Of a stretch of DNA of 29,900 nt, positions 10,656-20,391 are shown one piece after another. The stretch is taken from the NCBI GenBank assembly GCA_008802785.1, contig VUYT01000066.1:1-29900 (forward strand). Reading direction: 5' to 3'. Below the pieces are notes generated by a model that worked only from the letters and a program-made list of their open reading frames with translations, had not been told where the DNA came from and did not search any database. The position numbers and the translations under genes are program-made. The DNA comes from Symmetrospora coprosmae. Taxonomy: Eukaryota > Basidiomycota > Cystobasidiomycetes > Symmetrosporaceae. How positions within the stretch are numbered: position 1 is the stretch's first letter; each line of letters starts with the position of its first letter.

Positions 10656-12273
10656 TCAGACGCCCAGCTGAGCGTCTTGGGCTGCATCCTCGACTTCTGT
10701 CCGCTTTCTTGCCCTGAAAAGTCCCGGCACCTCGACTCCCCTGAGTAGGAGCGTCTCCTCAATCGTCTCAAACAGCTTGCCGCCTTTCTGCACTTCGCTC
10801 GTGAGGTACTTTTTGACCATCATGCTCGCCACGCTTGCAATGTGCGGTCTGACAATCTTGAGGACGTTGTTGACCCACTCGTCCTTCTTGCTGCGAAGGC
10901 CCGTGATGCTGACCTCAACGCTGTCAAAGTCGTCCACGCTCTTTGTGGCAATGGCTACACCGTTCTCGTCGACCGTGACGCGGAAGACGAGCTCGAGCCT
11001 GCTCGCCTTCACAATGGCCCGGCTGTCGCCCTTTTCGCCCAGGCTCTCCATGCCCGTCACGAGCTTGAGCGCTTTGCTCGTGTTGGCGTACATAGCGAAG
11101 GAAGAATGCATCTCGACGAGAAAGTTTTCGAGCCGGCACACCATCACATTGGCGTCCTGTGTGATGGCATCAATGGCTTCGGGGGGAACAGTGGGGAGAT
11201 GATTCCATTCCAGCACGGCGCGGTTGAACCCGAAGCGGTGGATGCTGTTGTTTGTGATTTCCACCTTGAGACCGCTTGTGAGCTTGTTCCAGCTTTGCCA
11301 GTACGCTCGCTTCCCTCCCTCCGGGTACAAGTCGGGAATATGGTCCGGCAGGACAATACTCGTGAGGTTCGTCTGGCCAAGCACGGAGAAGTGCGCCTGA
11401 AGGCGCGGAATGGATCGCTGGAGTACCGGTGGGCGCTTCTGCCGGTCCGTGCTGCTGATGGCATTCCAGGGCTCCAGGTCGAAAGCAGGTCGCACGTTTG
11501 CCCAGACTGCCGCTGTCGCTTCCTTGACTTCGCGACTGCGCAGGAGGTCAGAGAGGAGGAAGTTGGCTATGGGCTTCATGGACAGCCAGAGTGGCAGCTT
11601 GGTCGCGATCCCGGCATGCGGCGAGGCGGAGAAGTCGATGCTTGCAATGCGTCCGCTAGTGATGTCGAGCGAATGCTGGTGGACGATGGGTTCGCCTGTC
11701 CCGCGGGCGGTGCCGACGGAAATGGGCAGACTTGCCGTCAGGTTCTCCAGTTCGAGCTTGAGCCGGCCAGACGTCTGACGCCGGAAAGTGCGTGGACCAA
11801 AGAAGGGCAGGCGGAGAGTCTGCGCGTAAATCCGTGTGGCACGTCAGCAGAGCTGGGCAGTGAGTCGACATGAGGCGCGAGAGAGCCCTCACAAAGTCTA
11901 AAAAGACGGCGCACGAGCCGCTCAGGGCCGCATCGACTGTCGCAATGAGCGTTGTCGGCGAGCTTGCAAGGTCGTGCGAGTGGACTCCGACGTCCTTTGC
12001 TCGCAGCTTCGGAAAGACCAGCTCGCTTGTCGAGTTCTTGATCTTGATGGTTCCGACTCCGGGCAAGTGAACGACGACCGTAGGCAACTTGACCGTGCGG
12101 ATCAGGGTCAGCCCATCGAGGTTGATCCCAGTCGCGGCGCCTAGGAGGACAGGTCCAGGGACGGTCAGAGGCTGAAAGCCGTCCTTGGGCGTGTTGTGCT
12201 GGACGAGGAGGTAGATGTAGCTCGCGCTTGCGACGAGGAAGGCGACCAGCACGGTAAAGAAGCTGAAGGCCAT
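10656..12273 (-). CDS. membrane-anchored protein, unknown function
   Basis: Two exons on the minus strand, 12273-11893 and 11819-10656, joined over a 73-nt intron (GTGAGG donor, GCTGACG branch point, GCGCAG acceptor); 514 aa. Residues about 4-24 form one strong hydrophobic segment (FFTVLVAFLVASASYIYLLV) that reads as a signal anchor. The rest is soluble and beta-rich in look: GPVLLGAATGINLDGLTLIR, HLPGVGTIKIKNSTSELVF and LKLELENLTASLPISVG. A mixed middle with NLTSIVLPDHIPDLYPEGGK follows, then a C-terminal part with long helices (IASVASMMVKKYLTSEVQK). Repeated beta-strands holding amphipathic patterns would suit a lipid-transfer or LEA-like fold, but this is a guess and I recognise no family. 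It converges with Nop53 (191 bp between stops) and diverges from MRS2 (265 bp). Confidence 0.75.
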
Positions 12274-12538
12274 ATCTTTGAGCTTCTACTCGCCGTCGGA
12301 AATGGCAGGGAACTGCAAGGCGGTGCGGAGATGTGTCACGACGTCGCGGGCCCCGAAGATGACGCGTGGCGGCAAATGCGATCGACCTTCGGAACGAGGT
12401 CCGACGCCCAAGGCAAAGACATCTTTGTCGACTCGCCAGCGAGGCCATTCACCCCGCTCACATCGCTCAGCCTAGAGCACCCACTTTCACGACACAACTC
12501 ACGTCTTCGCAACGATCAGGCGGAAGATCGACCACGAT
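12274..12538. promoter_or_regulatory. divergent promoter, unknown membrane protein and MRS2
   Basis: The 265 bp between the two start codons must serve both genes. It is GC-rich and has no evident TATA box. No other frame here is convincing. Confidence 0.5.
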
Positions 12539-14657
12539 ATGCTTGTCGCACTGCACCGCGGCCAGGTCTTTCGGACAGTCGAAAAGTTTCGTACATCCCT
12601 GCTGCACACAAGAAAGGTGCCCCCGTCAGCACGATATGCCTCTGTTCTCTCCTCTGTGCCATTGGCAAGCATTCGGCAGTCCTCCTTGACCAGAGCAGGC
12701 CCACGCTTCGCCTCGTCCTCATCGTCGAGTCCGAACGTGACGTCCGTTGATGGCAGTTACTTCAGCTCGAATCTGCCAAAGCTGGACCATCTATCCGACA
12801 AAACCGCTGCAGCAGAAGCATACAAGCGCACGCGCGCCGGTACCGAGGATTTTGAAGAGAACTGGCGCCTAGCCCAGCGAGTTGCAGAAGGGGCGACGGC
12901 AGCAGAGCAGCATGATGTTGAAAACAGCCACGCGCCGCCATCCTCTGCAAGCGTGAGAAGCAAGGCAGAGCAAGCGAACCGCGCCAACGTGGAGCTGAGC
13001 CTAGACGAGGAGACTCGCGGGGCCGAGCGCGAGCCTCGCCAATCTGCGTACTCGTTCGGTGCAAACGCGAAAGACGCGTCAATGCCCGGCCTAGGGTATC
13101 GCGACTTGATCATGCGCTGCACCACGCTCGATGCGGACGGCGACATCCAGAAGCATAGCGAACCTGTCGTGAAGAGCGCTCTCTGCATGAACCACAATCT
13201 GCAGGCAAGTCGTAAGGCAGACGGGCTTGCAACGCTTCAGCCACTGACTCGAAGCGCACATCACACCTTCCAGCCGCGCGATCTACGGAAGATCGACTCG
13301 CGCATCCCAAACGTCATTCCAACTATGTGAGTCAAGCGTACTGCAATGCCGTGAACCGCTTACTAAGTGCGTCAGAGAACGACAGACTCGTTCGCAAAGA
13401 GGCCATTCTTGTCAATATCCTCCATATTCGCATGCTCATCAAAGCGAACACTATTATTCTATTTGACGCGATCGGAACGACCGACTCCGCCCTGCTGCAG
13501 TCCTTCGTGGAGGATCTGTCGGTGTGTAATGAGCGAGTCTTACGGATCTCGGGGTAGCTGACTGATAGAACCTACTCCCTACACCCAGAGAGCACTTAAA
13601 ATGGGCTACCGCGGATCTGGTGGTCTGCCGTACGAGTTCCGGGCGCTCGAGGCGGCACTCACCAGCGTGTCGTCAGCGCTCGAAGAGGAAATGAGTGTTC
13701 ATCGCGAAGCGGTTGAGAGCCTGATCGGTCCTCTCGAGACGCACATTGGTGAGTTCTGGTGGTCCAGCCCAAGCAGCTCGGACATTGTGCTGAACACTAC
13801 ATTGATCGTCAGTACCGAGCGAGCTGCGCAAGCTTCTGCAGTACTCTCGACAGCTCCAGGCGTTTCAAAAGCGAGCTAGGACGGTTCAGGCGGCCATTGA
13901 CGAAGTTCTCGAGCAAGATGACGATCTATCGGCCATGTATCTGTCTGAAGGGGCTGTCCGGGCTCGGAGCAGGGACGATCACCAGGAGGTCGAGATGCTC
14001 CTGGAGAGTTTCAGCAAGCAAGTCGAAGAGATTGTGAACGAGGTGGATTCGCTGGTAGTGCGTCCCTTTTGCTGCATCTTCTTCTGCGTCTGTCTCGAGC
14101 GCGGCTTATAAGGATCGGTCTGACTAACGTGCCGACAGACGAACGTTCACCAAACGCAGGATGTGATTGAGCTCATCTTAGATTCGAGTCGCAACTCGCT
14201 CCTGACGCTCGACCTGCAAGCATCCATCGCTACCATGGGACTTGCCAGTGGAGCCTTCATCGCCGGTCTCTTTGGCATGAACCTGCACTCCTCGCTGGAG
14301 GTTACGCCCTACGCGTTCTGGATCACCACGGGATTGGCAGGCGGGCTCGTCGGTCTCGTAACGGTTGGCGGGCTACGGCGAGTGACACGCCTGCGTCGCA
14401 TCGGACTCGGCCAGGGCGTCTTTGGCGAGTACGCTCACCCTGCTCTGGCGCCGCACCAGCACGGTGGTCAGGCGCAGCTTCAGCAGCAGCAGCAGCTCGG
14501 TGGAGACAAGGGGCTCGTAAACGGATACGGCAAGAAAGCGCTGTATTATGAGCGATCGGCGCGGAAACGCCGCGAGAAGCAGGACAAGGAGTACGCGAGG
14601 CTGCTCCATAGCAAGAAATGGGGCGCGCACGGCAAAGCTATCTCCTACGATGGGTGA
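12539..14657 (+). CDS. MRS2: mitochondrial inner-membrane Mg2+ channel, Mrs2/Lpe10 (CorA family)
   Basis: Six exons: 12539-13204, 13274-13326, 13386-13521, 13589-13748, 13813-14054, 14139-14657; 591 aa. Mrs2-type proteins form pentameric Mg2+ channels of the inner mitochondrial membrane. The first 200 residues are Ser/Arg-rich and poorly conserved, as expected for a presequence plus linker. The conserved core begins at LQPRDLRKIDSR, PTILVRKEAILVNILHIR and GGLPYEFRALEA. A long helical stalk (RKLLQYSRQLQAFQKRARTV) follows, then DDDLSAMYLSE and SSRNSLLTLDLQASIATMGL. The signature GMN lies at 465-467 directly after the first membrane span, and a second span follows. The matrix-side tail carries a poly-Gln run and a highly basic RSARKRREKQDKE patch. 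The first intron is of the GC-AG class. Mrs2 and Lpe10 cannot be separated here. Confidence 0.95.
13205..13273 (+). other. GC-AG intron in MRS2
   Basis: The conserved core requires GLQ-type sequence joined directly to PRDLRKIDSR. The only junction that gives this is CAG|GCAAGT to CTTCCAG, a 69-nt intron with a GC donor and an ACTGACT branch point. The donor matches the GC-AG consensus (AG|GCAAGT). The intron has no in-frame stop, so retention would insert 23 residues. Confidence 0.8.
14479..14494. repeat. CAG microsatellite (poly-Gln) in the MRS2 tail
   Basis: Five CAG triplets encode a poly-Gln run in the C-terminal matrix tail, after the second membrane span. Confidence 0.8.
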
Positions 14658-15064
14658 GGCTTGCGCGCCCACATGACTTGGCCCGACCGCACGGCTTTTC
14701 CCCGGCTGGCCGGGAAGACAAGGGGGTCCAGATCGCCACCTTGGCAGGTCTGCCTTGTCCCATTCTGTCGGGCACCCTGCATCGCCTACGCTTGTATGCG
14801 GTGTCTGGACTCTAGAGGAGTTTCGGTCAGACATACCACGGCAGGCAGCAGGCGCGACTGGAGGAGGGCGGAGGAACAGCTCTCTGCCTCATGCAACCAC
14901 CCCAGCACCACTCATACCACGTGCGCAAACGCAAACAGAGGCGCGAGCAGCAAGCAGAAGCGATTGTTCAGACGATGCTGTTCAGTGGCTGGATGACGAG
15001 CCTACCCCGAAGCGCTACCCGGCAGCACGGCGCCAGACGGCCTCGGTCTTTATCCTCGACAGTG
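14658..15064. other. intergenic or 5' leader of the small membrane protein
   Basis: This 407-bp region separates the MRS2 stop from the chosen ATG at 15065. An in-frame ATG at 14891 would add 58 mostly basic, low-complexity residues to the next protein and hide its signal peptide, so I treat the region as MRS2 3' flank plus promoter and leader. No other gene is visible. Confidence 0.45.
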
Positions 15065-15689
15065 ATGGTCTGTCTGACACTGCTGCTCTTGGTGCAGTGC
15101 CTGCCAGGTACGCCAGCCCTGTCAACGTATCGGCAGAGACGCAAGCTGACTGTCTCATATAATTCAGCGACTGCCTCATCGCTCGACGGGTTGCCCGCCG
15201 TAGCAGACGGTCTGGCAGCACGCGCAGATGCCCCTCTACCCACGCTTACCCACGATCTGGCTGCTAGAGCTGCGACACGAACGCGTGTAGCTGTCAAGAC
15301 CAACTATACGTGCAATTGGCCAGACGAGATCAGTGGCACGAAGACGACGCCTCTCGTGTAAGTGACGCCGGCGTCCGCCACTCTGCAGCGAGGCTATATG
15401 CGCTGACTGACGACGTTCTCTCATCCTGCAGCCTGGTCATTGGCTTGTCGATCGGCGGCTTTGCAGGCATTGTCGTGAGTAGCCAAGCGCAGTCAGGCGC
15501 AGCTCGTCTTGCGAATATCGACCTCGCCTTCGACCTGACGCCTCCGACGCCCATAGATCGCATCTTTCACCTTCTACCAAGCGGGTCAGAACAGGTGAGT
15601 AGGCTCTCTCAGAGCATGCTCGCCCCCACAGTACTGACGCTCTACTGCGTTGCTTCAGCCGGATGGGCGGAGCTGGAGCGATGATGTGA
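15065..15689 (+). CDS. small type I membrane protein, unknown function
   Basis: Spliced model: 15065-15107, 15168-15357, 15432-15474, 15557-15594, 15659-15689; 114 aa. The four introns are 60-82 nt, with GTACGC, GTAAGT, GTGAGT and GTGAGT donors and well-placed CTGAC-type branch points. The product begins with a clear signal peptide (MVCLTLLLLVQCLPATAS, about 1-18). A short luminal part holds one sequon (NYT, 60-62). One membrane span at about 75-100 is rich in small residues (IGLSIGGFAGIVIASFTFY), and a tiny tail ends GGAGAMM. The span's GxxxG-like pattern would favour helix packing. I recognise no family. Exons 3 to 5 are only 43, 38 and 31 nt, so a different choice could alter the C-terminus; reading through the third intron instead gives a polar, less convincing end. 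Confidence 0.55.
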
Positions 15690-16285
15690 TCCAGGCGTTG
15701 AAGCCTTCAAGAGAAGCAGCAAAAATTGTGACGGCTCTGTGCCCCTGCATTCTAGATGGTCTACCTTGTCGTCTATACCAGCTCATTCCATGCTCCTACT
15801 CGCACAGCTGTTGGCATTGGCACGGCAACAAGGTGACCGCGGAGAGAGGCTGGGATGGCCGTGGCATCAGGCCGCGCCTCCCGTTTCGTCAGTACTGAGT
15901 CTCTTTCAGAATTGGGCAACGGTACAATGCAAGATGATTTGCATCTCTGCTCGGACCGTTCGATGCATCTCATGCGCGCCCCAATGAGCAGGGCGGGCCG
16001 GGGGCGGCCAAGCGGGCAGAGGGGACTGGATGCAACGCACATTGCGCGCCGTTCCCAAGTATTTGCGTTGACCTATCGCAGATGTTGTCGCAGTGCGCCC
16101 CTTGTTCCCTGCTTTGCGTTGTTTGTCCGCAGCCTTGCCATGCCGCTTGCTGCCGTGCTGCCGCCGTCCCAGCGTCCCGCTCGAGCCCCTGCCTGCGCCG
16201 CCCTCTCCCCTCTCTTCCCGTCCAATCAAGCTCACCGCCGTCATACCAACACAACAACATCCCCCTACCCACCCACCTGCCAACA
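15690..16285. promoter_or_regulatory. promoter and 5' UTR of the 14-3-3 gene
   Basis: This is 596 bp with no supported gene. The 90 bp before the start codon are pyrimidine-rich, with a CCAAT box at 16222-16226 and an A/C-rich leader (ACACAACAACATCC) typical of highly expressed fungal genes. No TATA box is evident. Confidence 0.5.
16222..16226 (+). promoter_or_regulatory. CCAAT box upstream of 14-3-3
   Basis: The pentamer CCAAT sits 60 bp before the ATG, inside a pyrimidine-rich tract (CCCTCTCCCCTCTCTTCCCG). It could bind the HAP/CBF complex, or may be part of the core promoter; this is inference from sequence alone. Confidence 0.35.
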
Positions 16286-18024
16286 ATGTCCGGAGTGAGT
16301 GCGATCCTATTGGCGCGTACTACGTATGCTGCTGTTTTTCCCCGGGGCTCGCAGCCTTGTTCAGGCGACGCGCTGGCTGGGGTGGGCCTGGCCTGGCCGC
16401 TGGGCTGCGGTGGGCCGAAGGTGGCCTGCGAAAGAACAGGCGCACAGCTTGGCCTGGAATCGAGGAAGGAGGACAGGAGGACAGCGAGCCATGACTTCGT
16501 GTGCTTCAGCCTCCACGCAGGACATCAAGGGCAGCCGCGAGCACTGTGCCGTCTTTGCGCGAGGTGCAGCCCCACCCCTCTTCTCTAGGGCCGCCCCCGT
16601 AGGCCCAGGACCGGGCACGCTATCCATGCTGTCTCAGCAGTGGAAGGCGAGAAGGACAGGCACAGGGCCGCTCTGTGCTGCTGTGCAGACCGCATCACAT
16701 GCGCTTGCCTTCGCCAGGCTTCCTTGGGCAGATGGCCTGACCAGCCAGCACGCGCTGCCCGCTGGCCTGCGCCCAGCCCCACAGCCAAATGCCTCCCGTT
16801 ACAGCAACGCCTGAATTGATGCCGTGGGCAACGCTGACAACCATGCGCGCTGTGCCTGTGGCCTTTCCAACAGCAGGAGCGCGAGACCGATGTCTACATG
16901 GCCAAGGTAAGCGACAAAGGGGAAGTCCGCGTGGCTTCGGAACTCATGCTGAATGGGTCTGCACAACTACATACAGCTCGCCGAGCAGGCTGAGCGCTAC
17001 GACGAGATGGTCACGTACATGAAGAACGTTGCCAAGGTGGGACCGCAGTTCTTTGCCAGTGGCCCTCACCACAGTGCCCGACATCGTTGACACGCAACTT
17101 GCCCTGCGTATAGCTCGGTGTCGAACTCTCCGTTGAGGAGCGCAACCTCCTCTCTGTGGCCTACAAGAACGTAAGTATCCGCTGAATCTCACGTGCTCGA
17201 GCAAGTCCGCTCATCTTGCATACGCGTGCCCGCAGGTCATTGGCGCTCGCCGTGCGTCGTGGAGAATCATCTCCTCGATTGAGCAGAAGGAGGAGAGCAA
17301 GGGCAACTCTGCCCAGGTCGAGAAGATCAAGTCCTACCGGACCAAGGTCGAGGCCGAGCTCGCCGACGTCTGCAATGACATCCTCTCCGTCCTCGACCAG
17401 CACCTCATTCCCTCTGCCCAGGCTGGGGAGAGCAAGGTCTTCTACCACAAGATGTGCGTGTGCTCTGCACAGTCTTGCCCAGCACGCGCTGACCTGGCCC
17501 CGCTGCTTATCCAGGAAGGGAGACTACCACCGATACCTCGCCGAGTTCGCTTCCGGTGATTCCAGGAAGGGTGAGTGACCTTCGCCGTATGATTCAGTGC
17601 AGACTGGGCGTGAGCGCTCCGATGGAAGCTGAACTGTGTTTGCTCGCCCTTCGTCGTCTTCGCAGGTGCCTCCGAGTCTGCTCACGACTCGTACAAGCAG
17701 GCCACGGACATTGCCCAGACCGATCTCGCACCGACCCACCCGATCCGCCTCGGTCTCGCGCTCAACTTCAGCGTCTTCTACTATGAGATTCTCAACTCGC
17801 CCGACCGCGCGTGCCACCTTGCCAAGCAGGCGTTTGACGATGCCATTGCCGAGCTCGACACGCTCAGCGAGGAGAGCTACAAGGACTCTACCCTTATCAT
17901 GCAGCTCCTCCGCGACAACCTTACGCTGTGGACCAGCGACATCCAGGACAGCGCCCCGCCCGCCGAGGAGAAGGCCGCCGACGAGACCAAGCCCGAGGAG
18001 GCCGAGGCTGCCCCCGCTGCGTAA
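16286..18024 (+). CDS. 14-3-3 protein (BMH1/RAD24 type)
   Basis: Seven coding exons: 16286-16294, 16877-16906, 16977-17036, 17114-17170, 17236-17453, 17515-17570, 17666-18024; 262 aa. 14-3-3 dimers bind phosphoserine/threonine motifs and steer cell-cycle, checkpoint, trafficking and cAMP/Ras signalling. Both family signatures are complete: [10 protein letters not shown] near the N-terminal third and [18 protein letters not shown] near the end. Also seen are [19 protein letters not shown] for the dimer helix, [17 protein letters not shown] and [16 protein letters not shown] in the binding groove, and [19 protein letters not shown]. The tail (about 238-262) is acidic, with repeated Glu and Ala. 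The first coding exon is nine bases (Met-Ser-Gly), followed by a 582- or 579-nt intron, the longest in the window. Its acceptor is a CAGCAG tandem, so isoforms with or without one Gln are possible. Only one paralogue is present here. Confidence 0.97.
16295..16876 (+). other. long first intron of 14-3-3 with NAGNAG acceptor
   Basis: At about 580 nt this intron is more than three times longer than any other in the window. It separates a 9-nt coding exon from the rest of the gene. The two AGs of CAGCAG at 16871-16876 are both in frame. Open frames inside it look like chance. Confidence 0.8.
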
Positions 18025-18391
18025 AGCGATCATTAGCACGAGTAGCACCAGTGTGCTGCGAGCGAGAGTGAGAGTGAGATGGACAGATGGGATAGGTTCT
18101 TCCTAGACACATTCGAGAGGATGGCGCAATGCAGCGCGATTTATTCAAGAAGGCATAGGCGCTCAGAGGACTCGAGGATTGGCATTGCTTGACTTTTGAA
18201 TATACTCCCGGCTCTCGATGCCGTCCGTCGCGTCAGCATTGCTCGCTGCCTTGTGTCCTCTTGGCTGCGCCGAGCTTCCATGCCTATAGGTTCAATGCGG
18301 TCCAGGCTGCTTGCTTCGTCCCTCCTCTCTGCGCGAACGCGTAGTTCGCGAGGCCAGCTCGTGGGGTACTTGCTTTACCAGCGCAAGAAGC
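18025..18391. other. intergenic, 14-3-3 3' flank and UBLCP1 promoter
   Basis: This 367-bp region between tandem genes contains the 14-3-3 3' UTR and the promoter of the phosphatase gene. The phosphatase frame stays open upstream of its ATG, but only through non-ATG codons and one early Met-Leu at 18311. I see no separate gene. Confidence 0.45.
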
Positions 18392-20391
18392 ATGTCCGGA
18401 CCATCACTAAGCAACGCGGGCGATACCTCATCGTCTTCGTCGAATGCAACTCCCGAGGAAGGGCCTGACGGCAAGAGGCGGCGCGTCGAGGTGATCCGGG
18501 ACTTATCGCTCGACAATGCGGCCGAGCCCAGTACGAGCGCGCTCAAAGATGAGAACGGAAGCTCCGGATTGTCGTCGTCTGCCATCGTTGAGATCGTGCT
18601 CGATCTGAAGTACAGATGGGCCGGAACGTCCGTCAGTCGAGATCCGAGCGGAGACGAGACCCCATGGCCAGCCGAGCTTGCATCACGGCTGACATATTCC
18701 CGCGGTCCGCTCCACAGTATGAGGTCTCCAGTACGCTCGGTATGCTGTACTATTGCTCCGAAGCGTTTACTGACTTTCTTCGTTTCGCCATGGCAGTCGC
18801 CGAGACAGACACGGTCGAGGACCTCAAGGTGAATGGTCTGCTGCTCCGATTTCCCCATATCGCGGCCTCGTTTTCTGAAGACGGGCGTCACCTCGGAACA
18901 CTAGGCCCTCATCTTCTCGCAGACAACGGTACCCGTCGAGCGGATCAAGCTGCTAGGCCTAACAAAGGGAAAGCTGCCGACGGACGAGACCGTCCTCGCT
19001 ACTCTGAAGTTACACGAACGGGCAGGAAAAGAATTCTCTGTTGTCGGTGCGTGGTCCAGCCAGGCGATTGCAGCTACGCAGCGGCTAATGGCTTGATGCC
19101 CCGGCCTCGTAGGTACGCCCATCGGCAAGGAGCTACAGGCCCAGCTGGCTGCGGGCCCCCAGGATACTGCGGAGCAGGTACAAGCCTCGTTCACCTCGCA
19201 TGAATCCATGTGGCAGAGCATTGACAAACTGATCTTTGGCTTTACGCTCCAGGACGTTGAGCCCTCCAGAGCGCTCAAGACAGACGACCCGGCTTTGCTA
19301 AAGCGGAATGCGCGCAAGCTGCTCACCGCGTTCAACGAGCTCAAGATCAACATCATGAACGAGCCACGCAAGGGAAAGAAGCTGCTCGTCCTGGATCTCG
19401 ACTACACTATCCTCGTAGGTATCGCTGTGCTGATCCGCGCTCTGTCGGACAGAGACATTGACCGCTCTGCTTGCTGTATGAAGGACACCCACGCGTGGAA
19501 GAGCCAAAACTTTCATGCTATCGACTTCATGAGGCCGGTGAGCACTAACATGACACGGACGAGTTACGAGGGTGCTGTTCGCTGAGCCCGGCATGCGTCA
19601 ATGCCGACTCTAGGGCATGCACGAGTTCCTTGAAGCTGTCTACCCGCATTGTGAGATGCACGACCTCTGTACTTTCGGGCAAGTGCGCAGCTGAAGCCAC
19701 TCTGCCCGACGCACAGACGACATCGTCATCTGGTCGCAGACCTCGTGGATGTGGCTAGAGAGCAAGCTTATCGAGCTAGGCATGGTGGGAGACGACTCGA
19801 AGAAGTACAAGATTTCTTTCGTCCTCGACCGGCATCCCATGTTCTCCGTCTACTCTGTTCGTCACGGCAAGCCGTTTAAGCATGAGGTCAAGGCTCTCGA
19901 GCTCATCTGGAAGAAGGTCTGTTCATCGAGCTCTCGCCGAGCAGGGAGACGGCGGCACTGACAGCTAGAGCTACTCCCTCACAGTTCCCGTCACACTATT
20001 CCGGCAGTAATTCGATACATATCGATGATCTGTCTCGTAACTTTGTCCTAAAGTAGATCTCCTCGAAGTGTGCGGCACAGACACGTAACAGCGAGCTGAT
20101 CCTTTGACGATCTGCAATTCGCTCGGTAGTCCGCAACAGGGTCTCAAGATCAGTCCCTACAAGGACGCAACAAAGGCCCGACATACGGACCGAGAGCTGC
20201 CAGCACTAGCAGAGTTCGTGCTGTGTCCTTGCTGGTTGAGCGGATCCTGCAGTACTGACTCCATCCCGCAATCTCACAGGTACCTGACGGCCATCAGCTC
20301 ATACGACACACTTGAGCATCTCGACCATAGCGAATGGAAGAAGTTCGCGAAGTCGCCTGTGAACCAACCGAGCGACAAGCAGCAATCGTAG
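18392..20391 (+). CDS. UBLCP1: UBLCP1-like ubiquitin-like-domain CTD/proteasome phosphatase
   Basis: Twelve coding exons: 18392-18631, 18718-18739, 18797-18828, 18923-19046, 19113-19177, 19253-19414, 19484-19537, 19614-19650, 19717-19916, 19985-20052, 20130-20213, 20280-20391; 399 aa. In animals UBLCP1 is a nuclear FCP/SCP-type phosphatase that docks on proteasome subunit Rpn1 through its ubiquitin-like domain and lowers 26S activity. A Ser-rich lead is followed by the ubiquitin-like domain at about 68-150 (IVLDLKYRWAGTSYEV, DTVEDLK, PVERIKLLGLTKGKLPTD, ERAGKEFSVVGTP). The HAD phosphatase domain has the nucleophile motif LDLDYT (D209 and D211), DIVIWSQTS, and the metal-binding IHIDDLSRNF (D326, D327). 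Exon 2 is 22 nt. The 75-nt gap 19178-19252 is stop-free, so exons 5 and 6 could be continuous (424 aa). One donor is GTTCGT and one acceptor is AAG. Alternative identity: a plain FCP1-like phosphatase, but the ubiquitin-like domain argues against that. Confidence 0.92.

Noticed and set aside
10842-11873. 343-codon plus-strand frame
   Set aside because: It lies fully antisense to the second exon of the minus-strand membrane-anchored gene, whose frame splices cleanly to a signal anchor. The antisense product has no signature.
15475-15898. alternative longer C-terminus for the small type I protein
   Set aside because: Reading through the third intron gives a polar, unstructured tail and shortens the membrane span. 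The spliced path has matching donor, branch point and acceptor and completes a 26-residue span.
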